DNA of 64,000 bases, taken from positions 30,666,561 to 30,730,560 of the forward strand of contig CM069918.1 of the NCBI GenBank assembly GCA_036172225.1, given 5' to 3'. Below, piece after piece: positions 33,982 to 46,150 of the stretch. The first letter of the stretch is position 1, and each line of letters starts with the position of its first letter. Below the pieces are notes generated by a model. That model saw only the letters and a program-made list of their open reading frames with translations, had not been told where the DNA came from and did no database searches. A program made the translations under genes and the position numbers. This DNA comes from Cryptocoryne crispatula var. balansae (Eukaryota; Streptophyta; Magnoliopsida; Alismatales; Araceae).

Positions 33982-35407
33982 ATGGCGGTGATCAGAATGT
34001 CGGCCTTGCTCCCGGTGGCGGCGGCCGTGATGGCCGTGCTGTCCTACAGAGCTCTCCAGCCACGGCCGCCGAAAATCTGCGGCACGCCGGGTGGCCTGCC
34101 GGTCCTCTCCCCGAGGATCAGAGAAAATTTTTGAAATAACACACTTTAAAATTTTATTTCCGGATCTAACCGGGTAAAAATTTTATTTCCGAAACTAACA
34201 CACTTCGACCGAAGTCGCTAAGTTACACATCGACTTTAACATCTCGCGCGCGAAGTCGCTACATTATGTAGCGACTTAGGTGATCGCCTAATGAGCAGAC
34301 TCCCCTTTTTCTTTATTTTTAAGGTATGGGTGAAGTCGCTGGAATACCCAGCGACTTCACCCAAACAATATTTATATATATATATTATATATACAACAAT
34401 TTATAAATACTATTTATAGATATAATAAATATTACTTTAATATTAATTTAAAAAACACATAAAATAATTTAATCAAAATTTATTTATTTTACTTTTAATT
34501 TTTAAAATTTTTATTAAAATTTTAAATTTCTATCTATAACGTATAATACTATAAAACATTTATAGATAGAAATTTAAAATTTTAATAAAAATTTTAAAAA
34601 TTAAAAGTAAAATAAATAAATTTTGATTAAATTATTTTATGTGTTTTTTAAATTAATATTAAAGTAATATTTATTATATCTATAAATAGTATTTATAAAT
34701 TGTTGTATATATAATTTATATATATAAATATTGTTTGGGTGAAGTCATTTGGGTATTCCGGCGACTTCACTACCTTAAAAAAAAGAAAAGGGGAGTCTGC
34801 ATTAGGCAATGACACTAAGTCGCTACATAATGTAGCAGCGCGAGATTAAAAAGTCCATTTGTGTAACTTAACGACTTCGGTCGAAGTGTTAGTTTCGGAA
34901 ATAAAACACCTTTGCACGTTAGATCCGGAAATAAAGTTTTAAAGTGTGTTATTTCAAAAATTTCTCCCGAGGATCGGCGCGATGGCGGGCACCTCGCCTA
35001 CGGGGGAGTGGGGCGTGCCCGGAGAGGAGTCCCGCCACCGGATCGTCGTCGTCCACGGCACCGTCGACACCAAGGACTTCCACCTCCGCGCATCGGCGGT
35101 GACGCTCATCGAACATCTCCTTCCTCCTCCTCAGGCTAACCCCTAAATCGAGATCTTCTTCTTCGATCTTCCTCCCGGTGATCGAGGGCTCAGAGTTGGT
35201 GGAGGGCCCGGGAGCGTACTTGGTATCATTCGGCTTGCGCCGGCTTCGCGGAGAGTGACCCCAACCCCCGGCCGCACGGTGAAGAGCGAGGCCATGGACA
35301 TCGAGGAGCTCGTAGGCCAGGCCGGGTCTCGGCGAGCGTTTCTATGTAGTCGGCGCCACCATGGGGGGATACACCGCCCGGAGCCGCATCAAGCACATCC
35401 CGCACAG
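33982..35407 (+). pseudogene. Alpha/beta-hydrolase, 5' half, interrupted and frameshifted
   Basis: From the ATG at 33982 the product starts with a hydrophobic segment (ALLPVAAAVMAVLSYRAL) and then PPKICGTPGGLPVLSPRI, typical of the plant membrane-anchored alpha/beta-hydrolase group. An 847-bp foldback element interrupts it at 34120-34966. After it the frame resumes one base out (DGGHLAYG), then shifts by an extra G to GEWGVPGEESRHRIVVVHG and TVDTKDFHLRAS. There are further indels around 35140-35280. TVKSEAMDIEEL and YVVGATMGGYTA follow, and the exon ends in PHR at a GTGAGC donor (35407). The nucleophile elbow has Thr (ACC, 35358-35360) where the family has Ser. The broken codon at the donor (AG) fits the exon starting at 31433 exactly (R|LAGAALL), so the missing 3' half is the fragment upstream. 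Confidence 0.85.
34120..34966. mobile_element. Foldback (Mutator-type) element with about 410-bp arms
   Basis: Nearly the whole element is one inverted repeat. The left arm runs from about 34121 to 34538, the right arm from about 34560 to 34966, and a spacer of about 20 bases lies between. The ends read GAGAAAATTTTTGAAATAAC and, inverted, GAGAAATTTTTGAAATAAC. The flanks share CCGAGGATC (34111-34119 and 34967-34975), a 9-bp duplication of hydrolase coding sequence. Within the arms the motif AAGTCGCT recurs, partly as small hairpins (TACATTATGTA and GGAATACCC centres). It has no coding frame. If transcribed it would form a very long, near-perfect hairpin. Confidence 0.85.
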
Positions 35408-36496
35408 GTGAGCCGAGTCCGGTCGAGTCGACCCGAATCGATCCGGATCCGATCCGAACCGAACCAATTAGTTACCGAGTGCCGGGTACCGTCGGGCTAT
35501 CCGGTCCATGACCCGGTCCGAGCACGGATATCTTCGAGTGGACATTTGAGAAGATACTTTCAACCTCTCTCACAAAAGAGATCTTCTCGTCGTCGAAACA
35601 TCGCTCTATCAACTCTTTTGTAAAATAAGTTGAGAAAATCTCCTTAAATGTCTATTTGAGAAGATCCAAACCCAACCTAGTCGGATCGACCAGCCCATTG
35701 TGCCTCATTTTATCTTCGCAAAAACAAAACGCATGCGAACACATAACTCTAATACTACTAGTCAAATCACGTGCTTTGCACGTGTTCGAACGATATATTA
35801 TATACCGATTATATATAAATTTATAGGATAATTGTGATAAATTCTTATGATAGATAAGTACATTATAAAAAATTAGTTAAATTATAAATGTTATAGTTTA
35901 CTCTTCAAATGTGCACATAAACCGGTAATCAAACTGACATTGATTTGAGTGACATTTATACGAATTTAACAACTTTCATTTATAAAGATTGATTATAATA
36001 TTATATAAAAAACTCCTTTTATATTATTATTTTTATTATTATTATCATATTTATTTATTTGCATAGTTATGATATATTTTTATATTTCTAGACTTATACA
36101 TTCCAAATGAAAATGAACATAATTTTGAAAGCAAAATAAGATGCGGAGAATGAAGACATTCACCACAACCTAGCAAGAAGTAAATATTACAACATAAATT
36201 ATCATAAATCAATCTAAAATAGGTAGGACAAAAATATTATGTTAATTAGACACGGAGTAACAAAAAGGCCACTCATGCTTTTGATACAAAATTTTTACTT
36301 AGTCATCAAAAATCTGAGTCACGATAAGCTATCATCCATGCATGAATACATCTTAAATAAGTTATATAAAGAGGTGAGTGAGGAATATGTTTTCAAATTT
36401 TACTTTGTTCATAGCAAGTCAAATTCCGAATTGACAACGTTAATGTGTCCCACCTGACCAACAAACTTTCCACTTCACAAAAAAAAATCCTTAAAG
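35408..36496. other. Intergenic stretch with a minus-strand Helitron end
   Basis: Up to about 35700 the sequence is GC-moderate and derived from the hydrolase intron or flank. From 35758 it is AT-rich sequence similar on the minus strand to that near 59560-59690 and 60040-60180. The short frame at 36239-36457 shows no domain. Confidence 0.45.
35758..35795 (-). mobile_element. Helitron-type 3' terminus on the minus strand
   Basis: On the minus strand the sequence reads TTCGAACACGTGCAAAGCAC, then GTGATTTGACTAG and a T. It is a variant of the same terminus (CAAAG loop in place of CGAAG). The body would extend to the right, but no 5' end is visible before unit D begins at about 36497, so the element is probably cut off. 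Confidence 0.6.
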
Positions 36497-39400
36497 AAAA
36501 CTTGTTAGTGGACCGTTACTGAAGCCAATATAACTCGTTATTGAACTGTTACAGAATCGTTACTGAAGCCTTACTGAACGGCTATTGAAGTCAATGTAAC
36601 TCGTTACCGGACCGTTACTGAAATCAGTATAACTCGTTATTGTGCTGTTACTGGACCGTTATTTGACATTATCGAAGCCCTACTGAATTATTATCGAACA
36701 GCTACTGAAACCTCACTGAATCGTTACTGAAGTCGGTACAAATCATTATTGAACTGTTACTGAGGTCAGTGTAATTCATTACTAAATTGTTACTAATTTA
36801 CTGAACCGGCTTAGTAACGGTTCAATAACAATGAACCGATTGTTATTCAATTGCCACTTAAGTGACACGGAGGTTGTGATACATTTTGATTGAAAATTGA
36901 GTGTTCTTTCTACAGTGAAATTGAGGTGATTCGAACTCTTTTAACTATTATGTCTTTTATGGTGATCTTCCTCTCGTTTTTGGTTCATCAGTCTTAACCG
37001 TCGTAGAAATTGCAACATGGGCCGAGCCCACGGATCGAACCTGGAGTGCTTCCCATATTGTTTTCATACATTTCATGTTCAAAACAGTTTTCAAAATTGT
37101 CTTTTCATAAATTTTAAGCTATTGAGATTCATAATTTTTTTTTCCGGATCTTATTTTATGATGTTTGAAAATTTAATCGAAAAGCATAGACTAGATGTCA
37201 ATAAACTAAAATTTATTCAAAATTTAAAATTTCTACAAATTCTCAAACTCTTAAATTTTTTAATCTTGAGCAGTCTCAGAAATCTACCCTCTTAAATGCC
37301 TGATTTTGGGGCGGGTGGGGGGTTTGGATTTTTCTACATGCCTTAGGATACTTTCGGAGTTTTCAGATCCCAAGGTTTTCAAAAGTTTGGTCTTTTTGAA
37401 TTTTAATTGTGATTTGCTTACTTTTGGGATTTCTAAACTTTTCAGGTTCTCATAATTAGTCAATTCTCATATTTTTTAAAACAATTTTAAATTTTAAATT
37501 TTAAATTTTAAATTTTGTGTATTTTTAAATTCTAAGGCTTTTTGGGTTATCTTATTTTCAATCTTAATTAATTTCTAGATTCCTCATATTTGAAAGGTTT
37601 TATAGTTTCGAAACCTCGAAAAAAAATCAGATTCTCACTTTTCATATTTTCACATATTTTATCATATTTAGAATTTCAACCTTCTTTGAATACTCAGATT
37701 CTAACATTCAAATATCTTTTTTTACTTATTCAACAGTTTGTTTGTTTATTGATTTCTTCAGATTTTCGATTTTTGCTGAGTTTCATAATTTCATATTTCT
37801 ATTGATTTCCAAACTCATGAGTTTTATTTTTTTAATTTAGAGAAGTGTCAGATATCTAACCTCTCTGATGTTTGACTCTTTAGGAGCTTTGGATGTTTAT
37901 AGTGATGACCATTGAATTCTAACCTGCCAAGTATGTCAAATAATCCCCTTCTATGTCTAAAGGTTGTAGACATAAAATTATTTCTCTATTTAAGATGACA
38001 ACCTTGGACCATTACTAAATTACCTATTACACTTTGTATTGGGAATATCATTACCGGTGTCGGTTAATTGAGGTAGAAAAATAGTCTGGATGGTTTAGCA
38101 TTCAACTAATAATGATGTGTTCCTTTGTGAGCCTTTTGTCAAGGAAAGAGAATGGTGACCTTTTGTCTTTTGATCTATCAGATGTTAGTGTTGAAGGATT
38201 GAGTGGTGGTGGGGGTAGTGAGCAATTGAAGTGCAGCTACTCCTCTTCACACTTTGTTTGTTTCTTTGTATTTTTATCAGATTCTTCATCACTTTTAAAT
38301 TCTTCTCTCTTATATTTACATATAAGATAGTATACACACACATCCATTTGTATATGTCTCTTCTATGTTCTTGACCATGGAATAGGGGTCCATCATCGTG
38401 CCTAAAGTGCATCTAATGAGATTTGTTTTCATATCTGTCGATTGTCTGGTTTGTTTCTGTCTCTTTTGCTTTGTCATAGAATATGACCGTCTCTTTCATA
38501 TCGCACTTTGATAACACTCAATTGTGTTGATTGGTCTCTGCCTCTGTGTGTTAACAAAGAGTCTTAATTGTAATTACTTTTATATCTTTATGTGATTATA
38601 TCATAGATACGGAATCATCTGAATCAAATGTGGTCTCTTATTTAATTTTTGTGTCTAATTGTATTAATCAATCTGTCCTCTATTTTATTTTATTTATCTT
38701 TCACAACTTTGACCAAACAGAAGTTGCTCTTTTTATTTTTTTCAAAAGAATATTTCTGTTTGATTAGAATATCAAAAATGATTTTGAATCAATATTAATA
38801 TTGATATTTCTAAAAAGTCGAAGTATGAACATCAATATAATTCGACACTTGTATTACATAACATATTTTATTTGGACTATAGATTTAAAAATTATATCAT
38901 CAACCAAATATTTTTTAGTGAATACTATGAATATCAATTTTGAAATTATTTGTGACAGATATTTTACAATGTTATGGAGTGGAGTGTAAATAAGTGATTT
39001 CGATTATAATAAAAAGCTTGTGACTTGAATTCTGGTCGATCGAAGCGCTGGAAAGGCCGTCCGGGGCAGCCGACCGGGTCCGGTCCAAGAAAATAAATGC
39101 CACCCGAATTTAGGGGTTCAGACACTGACCCAGTTCAAGAATTTATCTTTTAGTTCCAATTCTGGCATCGCGATATCACCATTTCTATCATCGAATTCAT
39201 CGACGTTGAAATAAATAATCTTATCACCGCTATTTTATTTATAGTCGAATTCTTGTTCATCTTGGTTGATAACACTAATGAGGTGTTTGGTTGAACGATA
39301 ATTTTTTTGTACATTTTCATGATGAAAATTTGTATTAAAATAAAAAGTAAACCAACTCATGACATAAAAGTATCATGTTTGGAAGGACGTGACAACAAAA

Positions 39401-41388
39401 AAGAGTAACTATCATACATGATCAAACAAAGTGGGAGACCACGAGAAAGAAAAAGAGGTGAGGTTCACTTTTTTTTCTGTTTAAGAAGAAAAAGAGGTGA
39501 GGAGAGAGTCGGGGATAAGCATGGGGTAAGAAGATCAGAAGGGGAGCGCCCGATAGAGTCGCCTTCTCGCTTCTCTTCCCGCCCCTCCCCCGGCTCTTCG
39601 CCGCTGCTCCACCGGCCGCGATGTCCACCGAATGATCTGGCACCGTTCCTTTTAAGCGCGTCCGTCCCGGACCTTGGAGAGGGTGGATCGCCTAATCAGA
39701 AGGGACCACGTACTCTTGTTACTTAAGTTACGGTTCAAATATCGATTCGGTGAATCACTACCGAAAAAGACTGAATCGTTACCGACATCTTAATAACTCA
39801 CTCCCTGTTGGTAACGAGTTGTATTGAGTTTGGTAGTGAATTAGTAAAGCGTCGGTAATGGTTCAGTAACATCTTAACTCTTTACTCTAAAGTCTTGAAC
39901 ACGCTACTGAGAAGGACTAAATCACTACCAACGCCTTAGTAACTTGTTAGTTGTCGGTAATAAGTTATAAGACGTCGGTAGCAGTTCAGCGCTTTTCGGT
40001 AGCGATTCATCAAACCGGTATTTGAACCGTCACTTAGGTGACAGGGATATGTGACCATTTCTGATTGAAAACTACATTTATCTACTCGGGATTGAGGTGA
40101 TCCACTCTCGACCTTGAAACGTGGCATAGGTGATAACCGTGTGGTTGATCTCCGCCATGTGGCACCCATTCATTGGACTGTCGGGTTTCCTGTGAGCTCG
40201 AGTCCGACAGCGGAACCGTCGGATGGGGGGCTCTGTCAAATGGACGGTGCGGATGACATAGATGGATCAGCAGTCGGCGTGGCCGGTGGCCGTGCTGCGT
40301 TGCGTCGTTTCTTAACCAAGTGGATGTGTTCCTCATGGCCACGTGGATTCAGGTAATGGTCATCATCATGTCATGAATATTTGCATCACTGCCATGGAAA
40401 AGAAAATTATGATTATGTAAAATTATCATTTACGATAATATAAAGGTCGTCGGAACAGACACCCTGTGTGATACGTCACAGTAACGTAGTTTGCTTATAT
40501 ATCCCAATTTAGTGGTAACACCAGGTAACAGTGCCGACTGGTAAGGTCAGTCGACTCCATTGAATTTTAAAAATTTTATCTAAATTTTGAATTTTTTATC
40601 AAAATATTTTATGTAGAAAATATTTTTTTAAAGAAAGTAGCCCAGTAAGATGTCGAGTGAAGTGACTTGCCGAAGAAAATTCTTTGATTAGTCCTTGGCA
40701 AGTGACATAAAACCAATATTCTTTCTTTTTTCCAACCTTGGAGCATTTTTTCAAGGCCTATTTGGCACTAGTTTAATTCTGAGATCAACTTAATTAGTTT
40801 ATCCTCCGAACATATAAAGCACGGGTGTAACCAAATTGGATTCGATAACCGAAGCATCAAAATTTGATTCTGATTCTGACAGGGGTTAAGGTGTTCCGAC
40901 TAAGTTATCGGAATCTAAATCGAAATTCAATAATTTCTATTTTCAATATTAAATATTAATTATTGTTTAAAATAAGTTAATAATTCATGTGTAACTACTT
41001 AAGTTTAATATGATATTTGTAAAATTTTATTTTTACCGTTTTATTAATTTATATATCATACTTTATGATTTATTCGACTTCATTTGAATTATTTTTATCT
41101 GTATATATCTTATCGCAACGAGATAAACGGAAACGAAATCACTTAATTCCGATTTTGATTCCGATAATCATACTTTTTGATTTATTCGACTTCATTTTAA
41201 TTATTTTTATCTGTATATATCTTATCGCAACGAGATAAACGGAAACGAAATCACTTAATTCCTATTTTGATTCCGATAAACTATCGGGCTATATGATTCC
41301 GAATCTGATAATTTATATATAAGATGAGATAACAATTTTCAAATCAATCGATCTTTATCGGAATCAAAATTTCTCGAATTCCTTTTAC
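36497..41388 (+). repeat. Repeat unit D (partial)
   Basis: The unit starts abruptly inside the GTTACTGAA minisatellite (matching 23960 onward), runs through the common core from 39021 (matching 25443 onward) and ends near 41388 at CGAATTCCTTTTA, where B and D part. It lacks the unrecognised gene fragment and the Helitron 3' terminus. From 38060 to 38940 it carries sequence that is only partly present in C and absent from B. Confidence 0.75.
41056..41278. repeat. Tandem duplication of about 111 bp, specific to unit D
   Basis: TTTATTCGACTTCATTT to GATTTTGATTCCGATAA occurs twice in a row here and once at the corresponding place in unit B (about 27460-27570). Confidence 0.8.
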
Positions 41389-43149
41389 ACCTCTATTATA
41401 AAGTGATGTCCTGATAAAGTATCTCAATCATAAACACATTATTTTTTATATGAAATATGTATTTGTAGAAATTTGGTTTCAGAGATTGATTGATTTCAAC
41501 GCTGTCACACCAAACTTATGCCCAAGGAAACTTTTTGCCCACGTCGGTGTGGTTTTAGCTGAAATCCAAAGAGTAATTAATTCCAATGTAACTCCATCTG
41601 AACTGATCTGATAACTAGACGTTAGCTAACAACCGCCGGCAACAACTAATTGATTTATGAGAATAGAGTTGTAGGCTTGTGGAATTCGGTTGCATGACAA
41701 AATACTCTCCTCTAGCAAGTGTATTTTTCTGATTAATAAAGCTTCTTCTTCAGAAAGTGTTTGGAAAGCATGATCGAAATAAACTTTGCGGAATATTTTC
41801 TTATCGGCTAAAAAGGAAATGATACGTCATTTTTTCTCTATCTTGAGGGGGGGGGGTGTGTGTGCGCGTATATACACACACACACACCCGCTTTTGTTAG
41901 ATATTATTTTAACACCGGGTATGATAATTGAAGAAATATACAAAATACATCGTAACCATACATCTCATCTTATTATAAACCTCCAGTGCTTAATTTGTTG
42001 TAGGATAACTCGCTCCAAATTCAATTCTAATTAAGCCAAAGTAATTAGGGATTGAGGGTGCTCCCTTCACCATGGGACTGCGATTATTTGTGCTCTTTGG
42101 GAACAAATTAACAGTATACGAAGCTCCATTATTAAGAATTTTTGAAACTAATATCCGAATACTTTGTTAGAAAGTGTTTTGCTATCGATATCAATTTTGA
42201 AATTTATAAAACACAAGTATTGTTTTTACTAAACAGTTAAAATACGTCAAGAACCTTTTACCCATAGAACAGTCAAAACACTACCTCTTGGCGAGCAAGC
42301 TCGGGTTTGAACCCAAGTTGATACCCTCATGATTTGCAACACTTTTGGTGTGTTTGATTGCATGATAAATTAAGTTTTTGTTAAATTTTATGTTTTTACA
42401 AGAAAACTTGTCAAAATAAGTGTTTGCCGACCATTACAATTTTATGTTTTAAAGTGTTTTACTTTTTAAACAAAAAAAGATGATGTCATCTTTTTTTAAT
42501 CTTGTGATCCATCACTTTGTTTAGTCATATATGATATTCACTCTTTTTTGTTATCTACGTATATTTCCAAACATGATAACTTAATTTCAATTGATTAGCT
42601 CACATTTTATTTTAATATAATTTTTTGCAATAAAAGTGTATAAAAATTTATTGAGCAATTTTGTTAAAAAAAAAATACCAAGAATCGCGTGTTTATTTTA
42701 TAGCATTTAACATCTTGGCAGATGATCGCTCTGACTTTGTCTGAATCCCGGTCCAGAATTGGACGGGTCAACACATAATACCTGGCCCATTTTTACCACT
42801 ACGTCTGCTTGACACTGATTAGATGGGTGCAACACAATAGTGATAATAATTAGAACTTGCAAAATTCTAAAAAAAATACACAATTTACTTGTGTAAAAAA
42901 ACATTCCGATAGAGAAATTGGAAATTAAATAAGCTTGTCTGAGCAAACTGGGTAGATTTAATAAAGACAACTTTGTTGATGAATCAAATTTGTTCTAGTT
43001 GGTTCTTTTCTTTTACAAATGAGGTGAACTAAAAAGTAAGACTCAATTGGGTGACAATACTAATTGATAATTGAGAAGAAGTAAGACCAAAGAAAATTAT
43101 TTTAAAATAAAAAGCGAACCAACTCGTGACAATTGGGTGACAGTACTAA
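41389..43149. other. Spacer between units D and C, no gene seen
   Basis: The stretch is AT-rich. A partial TGGGGTGTTTGG-family MITE in reverse orientation lies at about 42347-42655. A GT/AC near-palindrome is at 41854-41889. Short frames (for example 42707-42970 minus) have no domain. Confidence 0.5.
41854..41889. repeat. GT/AC near-palindrome
   Basis: GGGTGTGTGTGCGCGTATAT followed by ACACACACACACCC can fold on itself almost completely. It is alternating purine-pyrimidine, preceded by a run of G. Confidence 0.6.
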
Positions 43150-43472
43150 TGGGGTGTTTAGTTGCATGATAATGAAAGTTTTTATTTTTATTTTAAAAAT
43201 TATAAGAAAACTTGTTAAAAGAGGTGTTTGGCAACCTTGACAATTTTATGTTTTAAAAGTGATTTTCTTCTTAAACAAAAAAAGAGGGTCTCACCTCTTT
43301 TTTGTTTCATGTGGTCCCCCACTTTGTTTGGTCATGAATGGTAGTTATCCCTTTTTATTATAACATCCCTCCAAACATGACAATTTTATGTCATGAGTTG
43401 GTTCACTTTTTATTTTTATATAATTTTTAATCATGAAAGTGTACAAAAAAATATCATGCAACCAAACACCCA
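43150..43472. mobile_element. Tourist-like MITE, complete, inverted relative to 22627
   Basis: The ends are TGGGGTGTTTAGTTGCATG and CATGCAACCAAACACCCA, with TAA on both sides (43147-43149 and 43473-43475). The length is 323 bp. A further partial copy starts at about 43504 and runs into the CT repeat. Confidence 0.75.
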
Positions 43473-43544
43473 TAATGGTAGTAACTCTTTTTTTGTTATC
43501 ACATGGGGTGTTTGATTGCACGATAATTTTTTGTACACTCTTGT

Positions 43545-43558
43545 TCTCTCTCTCTCTC

Positions 43559-43616
<58 letters not shown>
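43545..43616. repeat. (CT)n microsatellite
   Basis: About 35 CT units with one A interruption, matching the position of the run at 22961-23016 in unit B. Confidence 0.95.
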
Positions 43617-43618
<2 letters not shown>

Positions 43619-44384
43619 TATTAGAATTAGAATACCCAAAAGTCCAAAATGTATGTGGGCTGTGTCAACACAGATGAACCCGTTCCGGCCCGCTAGATCT
43701 TCGTTTGTCTTGAAATACCTCTCTTTCAAGGATCGATGCAAAGAGAATTTAAGACTCCACAAGATCAATTAAATTTATATAGAAATTAATCCGTTCAAAA
43801 AACAACCTTATAAACTATCAGAATCGAGGCGAGATAGTTTGAGAACTATCGAAATCAATATGGGAATCGATCAATTTTGTATTTAGTTTTCTGATTTCTA
43901 TAAGATGATCAGATCGAATGATAGTAGGAATGTCACTAGCTTATTTTGAATGAAATATCAATCGACGGGTGAACACCTGGAAATAGAGGAATTCGATCAG
44001 GAACGACATTTGAAAACCTGAATAATATCAAAATATTATAATCTTAACTCAATTGAAATGAAAAACAATGTGTGATAACTTTGCATCAAAGTCAAGACCA
44101 AAATAAAAATAAAAAAGAGTTAATAATGGCAAAAAAAATAGAGGACCTTCGTCTCGGACCAAGACATCGGACGGTCTTCGTCCTGACACGTCTTCCAATA
44201 GCAGCGGAGAAGAGTGGTAGGGCGGCCAAGGAGGAGGCTAACGGGGAGACGATGAAGGCGTGACGTGACTGGAGATTTTTCATACTCCTCCATTTTAACT
44301 AGAGTCTAGGTCACCTCAGTTCTATAGAGAAAACAGTCTTAGTCTCCAATCAGAAATAGTCACAACCTTTGGTCCCTTAAGTGA

Positions 44385-44945
44385 CGGTTCAGTAAAAACT
44401 AATTCACCCATTACTGAACCAATCGGCTCAATGTTACTGAACTCTTATTGATCTATTACTATACCATTATTAAAGTCAGTGTAATTCGTTACTGAGCCGT
44501 TGTTAAACCGTTATTAGATATTATCGAAGTCTTATTGAACTATTACTGAAACTTAATTGAACTGTTACTGAATTGTAACTTATTACTAGACCATTACTGA
44601 AGCCAATATAACTCGTTATTGAACTGTTACAGAACCGTTATTGAAGCCTTACTAAACGGCTATTGAAGTCAATGTAACTCGTTACTGGACCGTTACTGAA
44701 ATCAGTATAACTCGTTATTGAGCTATTACTAGACCGTTATTTGACATTATCGAAACCCTATTGAATTATTATCGAACAGCTACTGAAACCTTACTGAATC
44801 GTTACTGAAGTCAGTACAAATTATTATTGAACCGTTACTGAAGTCAGTGTAATTCGTTACTGAACCGTTACTAATTTATTGAACCAGCTCTGTAATGGTT
44901 TAATAACAATGAACCGATTGTATTGAATTGCCACTTAAGTGACAT
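44385..44945. repeat. Degenerate GTTACTGAA minisatellite, copy C
   Basis: Same array as 23787-24350, with scattered substitutions. Confidence 0.7.
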
Positions 44946-45415
44946 GGAGGTTGTGATATATTTTGATTGAAAATTGAGAGTGTTCTTTCTACAGTGAAAT
45001 TGAGGTGATTCGAAATCTTTTAACTATTATGTCTTTTATGGTGATCTTCCTCTGTTTTTGGTTCATCGGTCTTAACCATCGTAGAAAGTGCAACATGGGC
45101 CGAGCCCACGAATCGAACCTGGAGTGCTTCCCATATTGTTTTCTTACATTTCATGTTCAAAACAGTTTTCAAAATTTTCTTTTCATAAATTTTAAGCTAT
45201 TGAGATTCATAATTTTTATTTTCCAGATCTTATTTTATGATGCTTGAAAATTTATTCGAAAAACATAGACTAGATGTCAATAAACTAAAATTTATTCAAA
45301 ATTTAAAATTTCTACAAATTCTCAGACTCTTAAAATTTTTTAATCTTGAGCAGTCTCAGAAATCTACCCTCTTAAATGCCTGATTTGGGGGGGGGGTTTG
45401 GATTTTTTTACATGA

Positions 45416-46150
45416 CTTAGGATACTTTCGGAGTTTTCAGATCCCAAGGTTTCCAAAATTTTGGTCTTTCTGAATTTTAATTGTGATTTGCATACTTTTG
45501 GGATTTATAAACTTTTCAGGTTCTCAGAATTAGACGATTCTCATATTTTCAATTTTTTTAGATTTTTAGATATAAAATTTTTAATTTTTAATTTTTAATT
45601 TTGTGTACTTTTAAATTCTAAGGTTTTCTGGGTTATCTTATTTTCGATCGGTATTAATTTCAAAACTACTCATATTTCAAAGTTTTTATAGTTTCGGAAG
45701 CTTGAAAAAAAATCAGATTCTTCGTTTTCATATTTTCATATATTCTTATCATATTTATATTTCCAACCCTCTTGGATTTTTTGGAGGGTTTTGAATTTTT
45801 TGCTTACTTGGCTTAGGATACTTTCGGAGTTGTCAGATCCCAAGGTTTTCAAAAGTTTGGTCTTTCTGAATTTTAATTGTGATTTGCATATTTTTGGGAT
45901 TTCTAAACTTTTCAGGTTCTCAGAATTAGCCAATTCTCATATTTTTTAAAAAATTAAAATTTTAAATTTTTTTTTATTTTGATTATTTTTAAATTCTAAG
46001 GCTTTTTGGGTTATCTTATTTTCGATCTTAATTAATTTCCAAATTCTTCATATTACAAAGGTTTTATAGTTTCGAAACCTCGAAAAAAAATTAGATTCTC
46101 ACTTTTCATATTTTCACATATTTTGTCATATTTAGAATTTCAACCCTCTT
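45416..46150. repeat. Internal tandem duplication of about 396 bp in unit C
   Basis: CTTAGGATACTTTCGGAGTT starts both copies (45416 and 45812). Each continues through TCAGATCCCAAGG, TTGGTCTTTCTGAATTTT and TTTTAAATTCTAAGG. Units B and D have one copy only. Confidence 0.7.
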
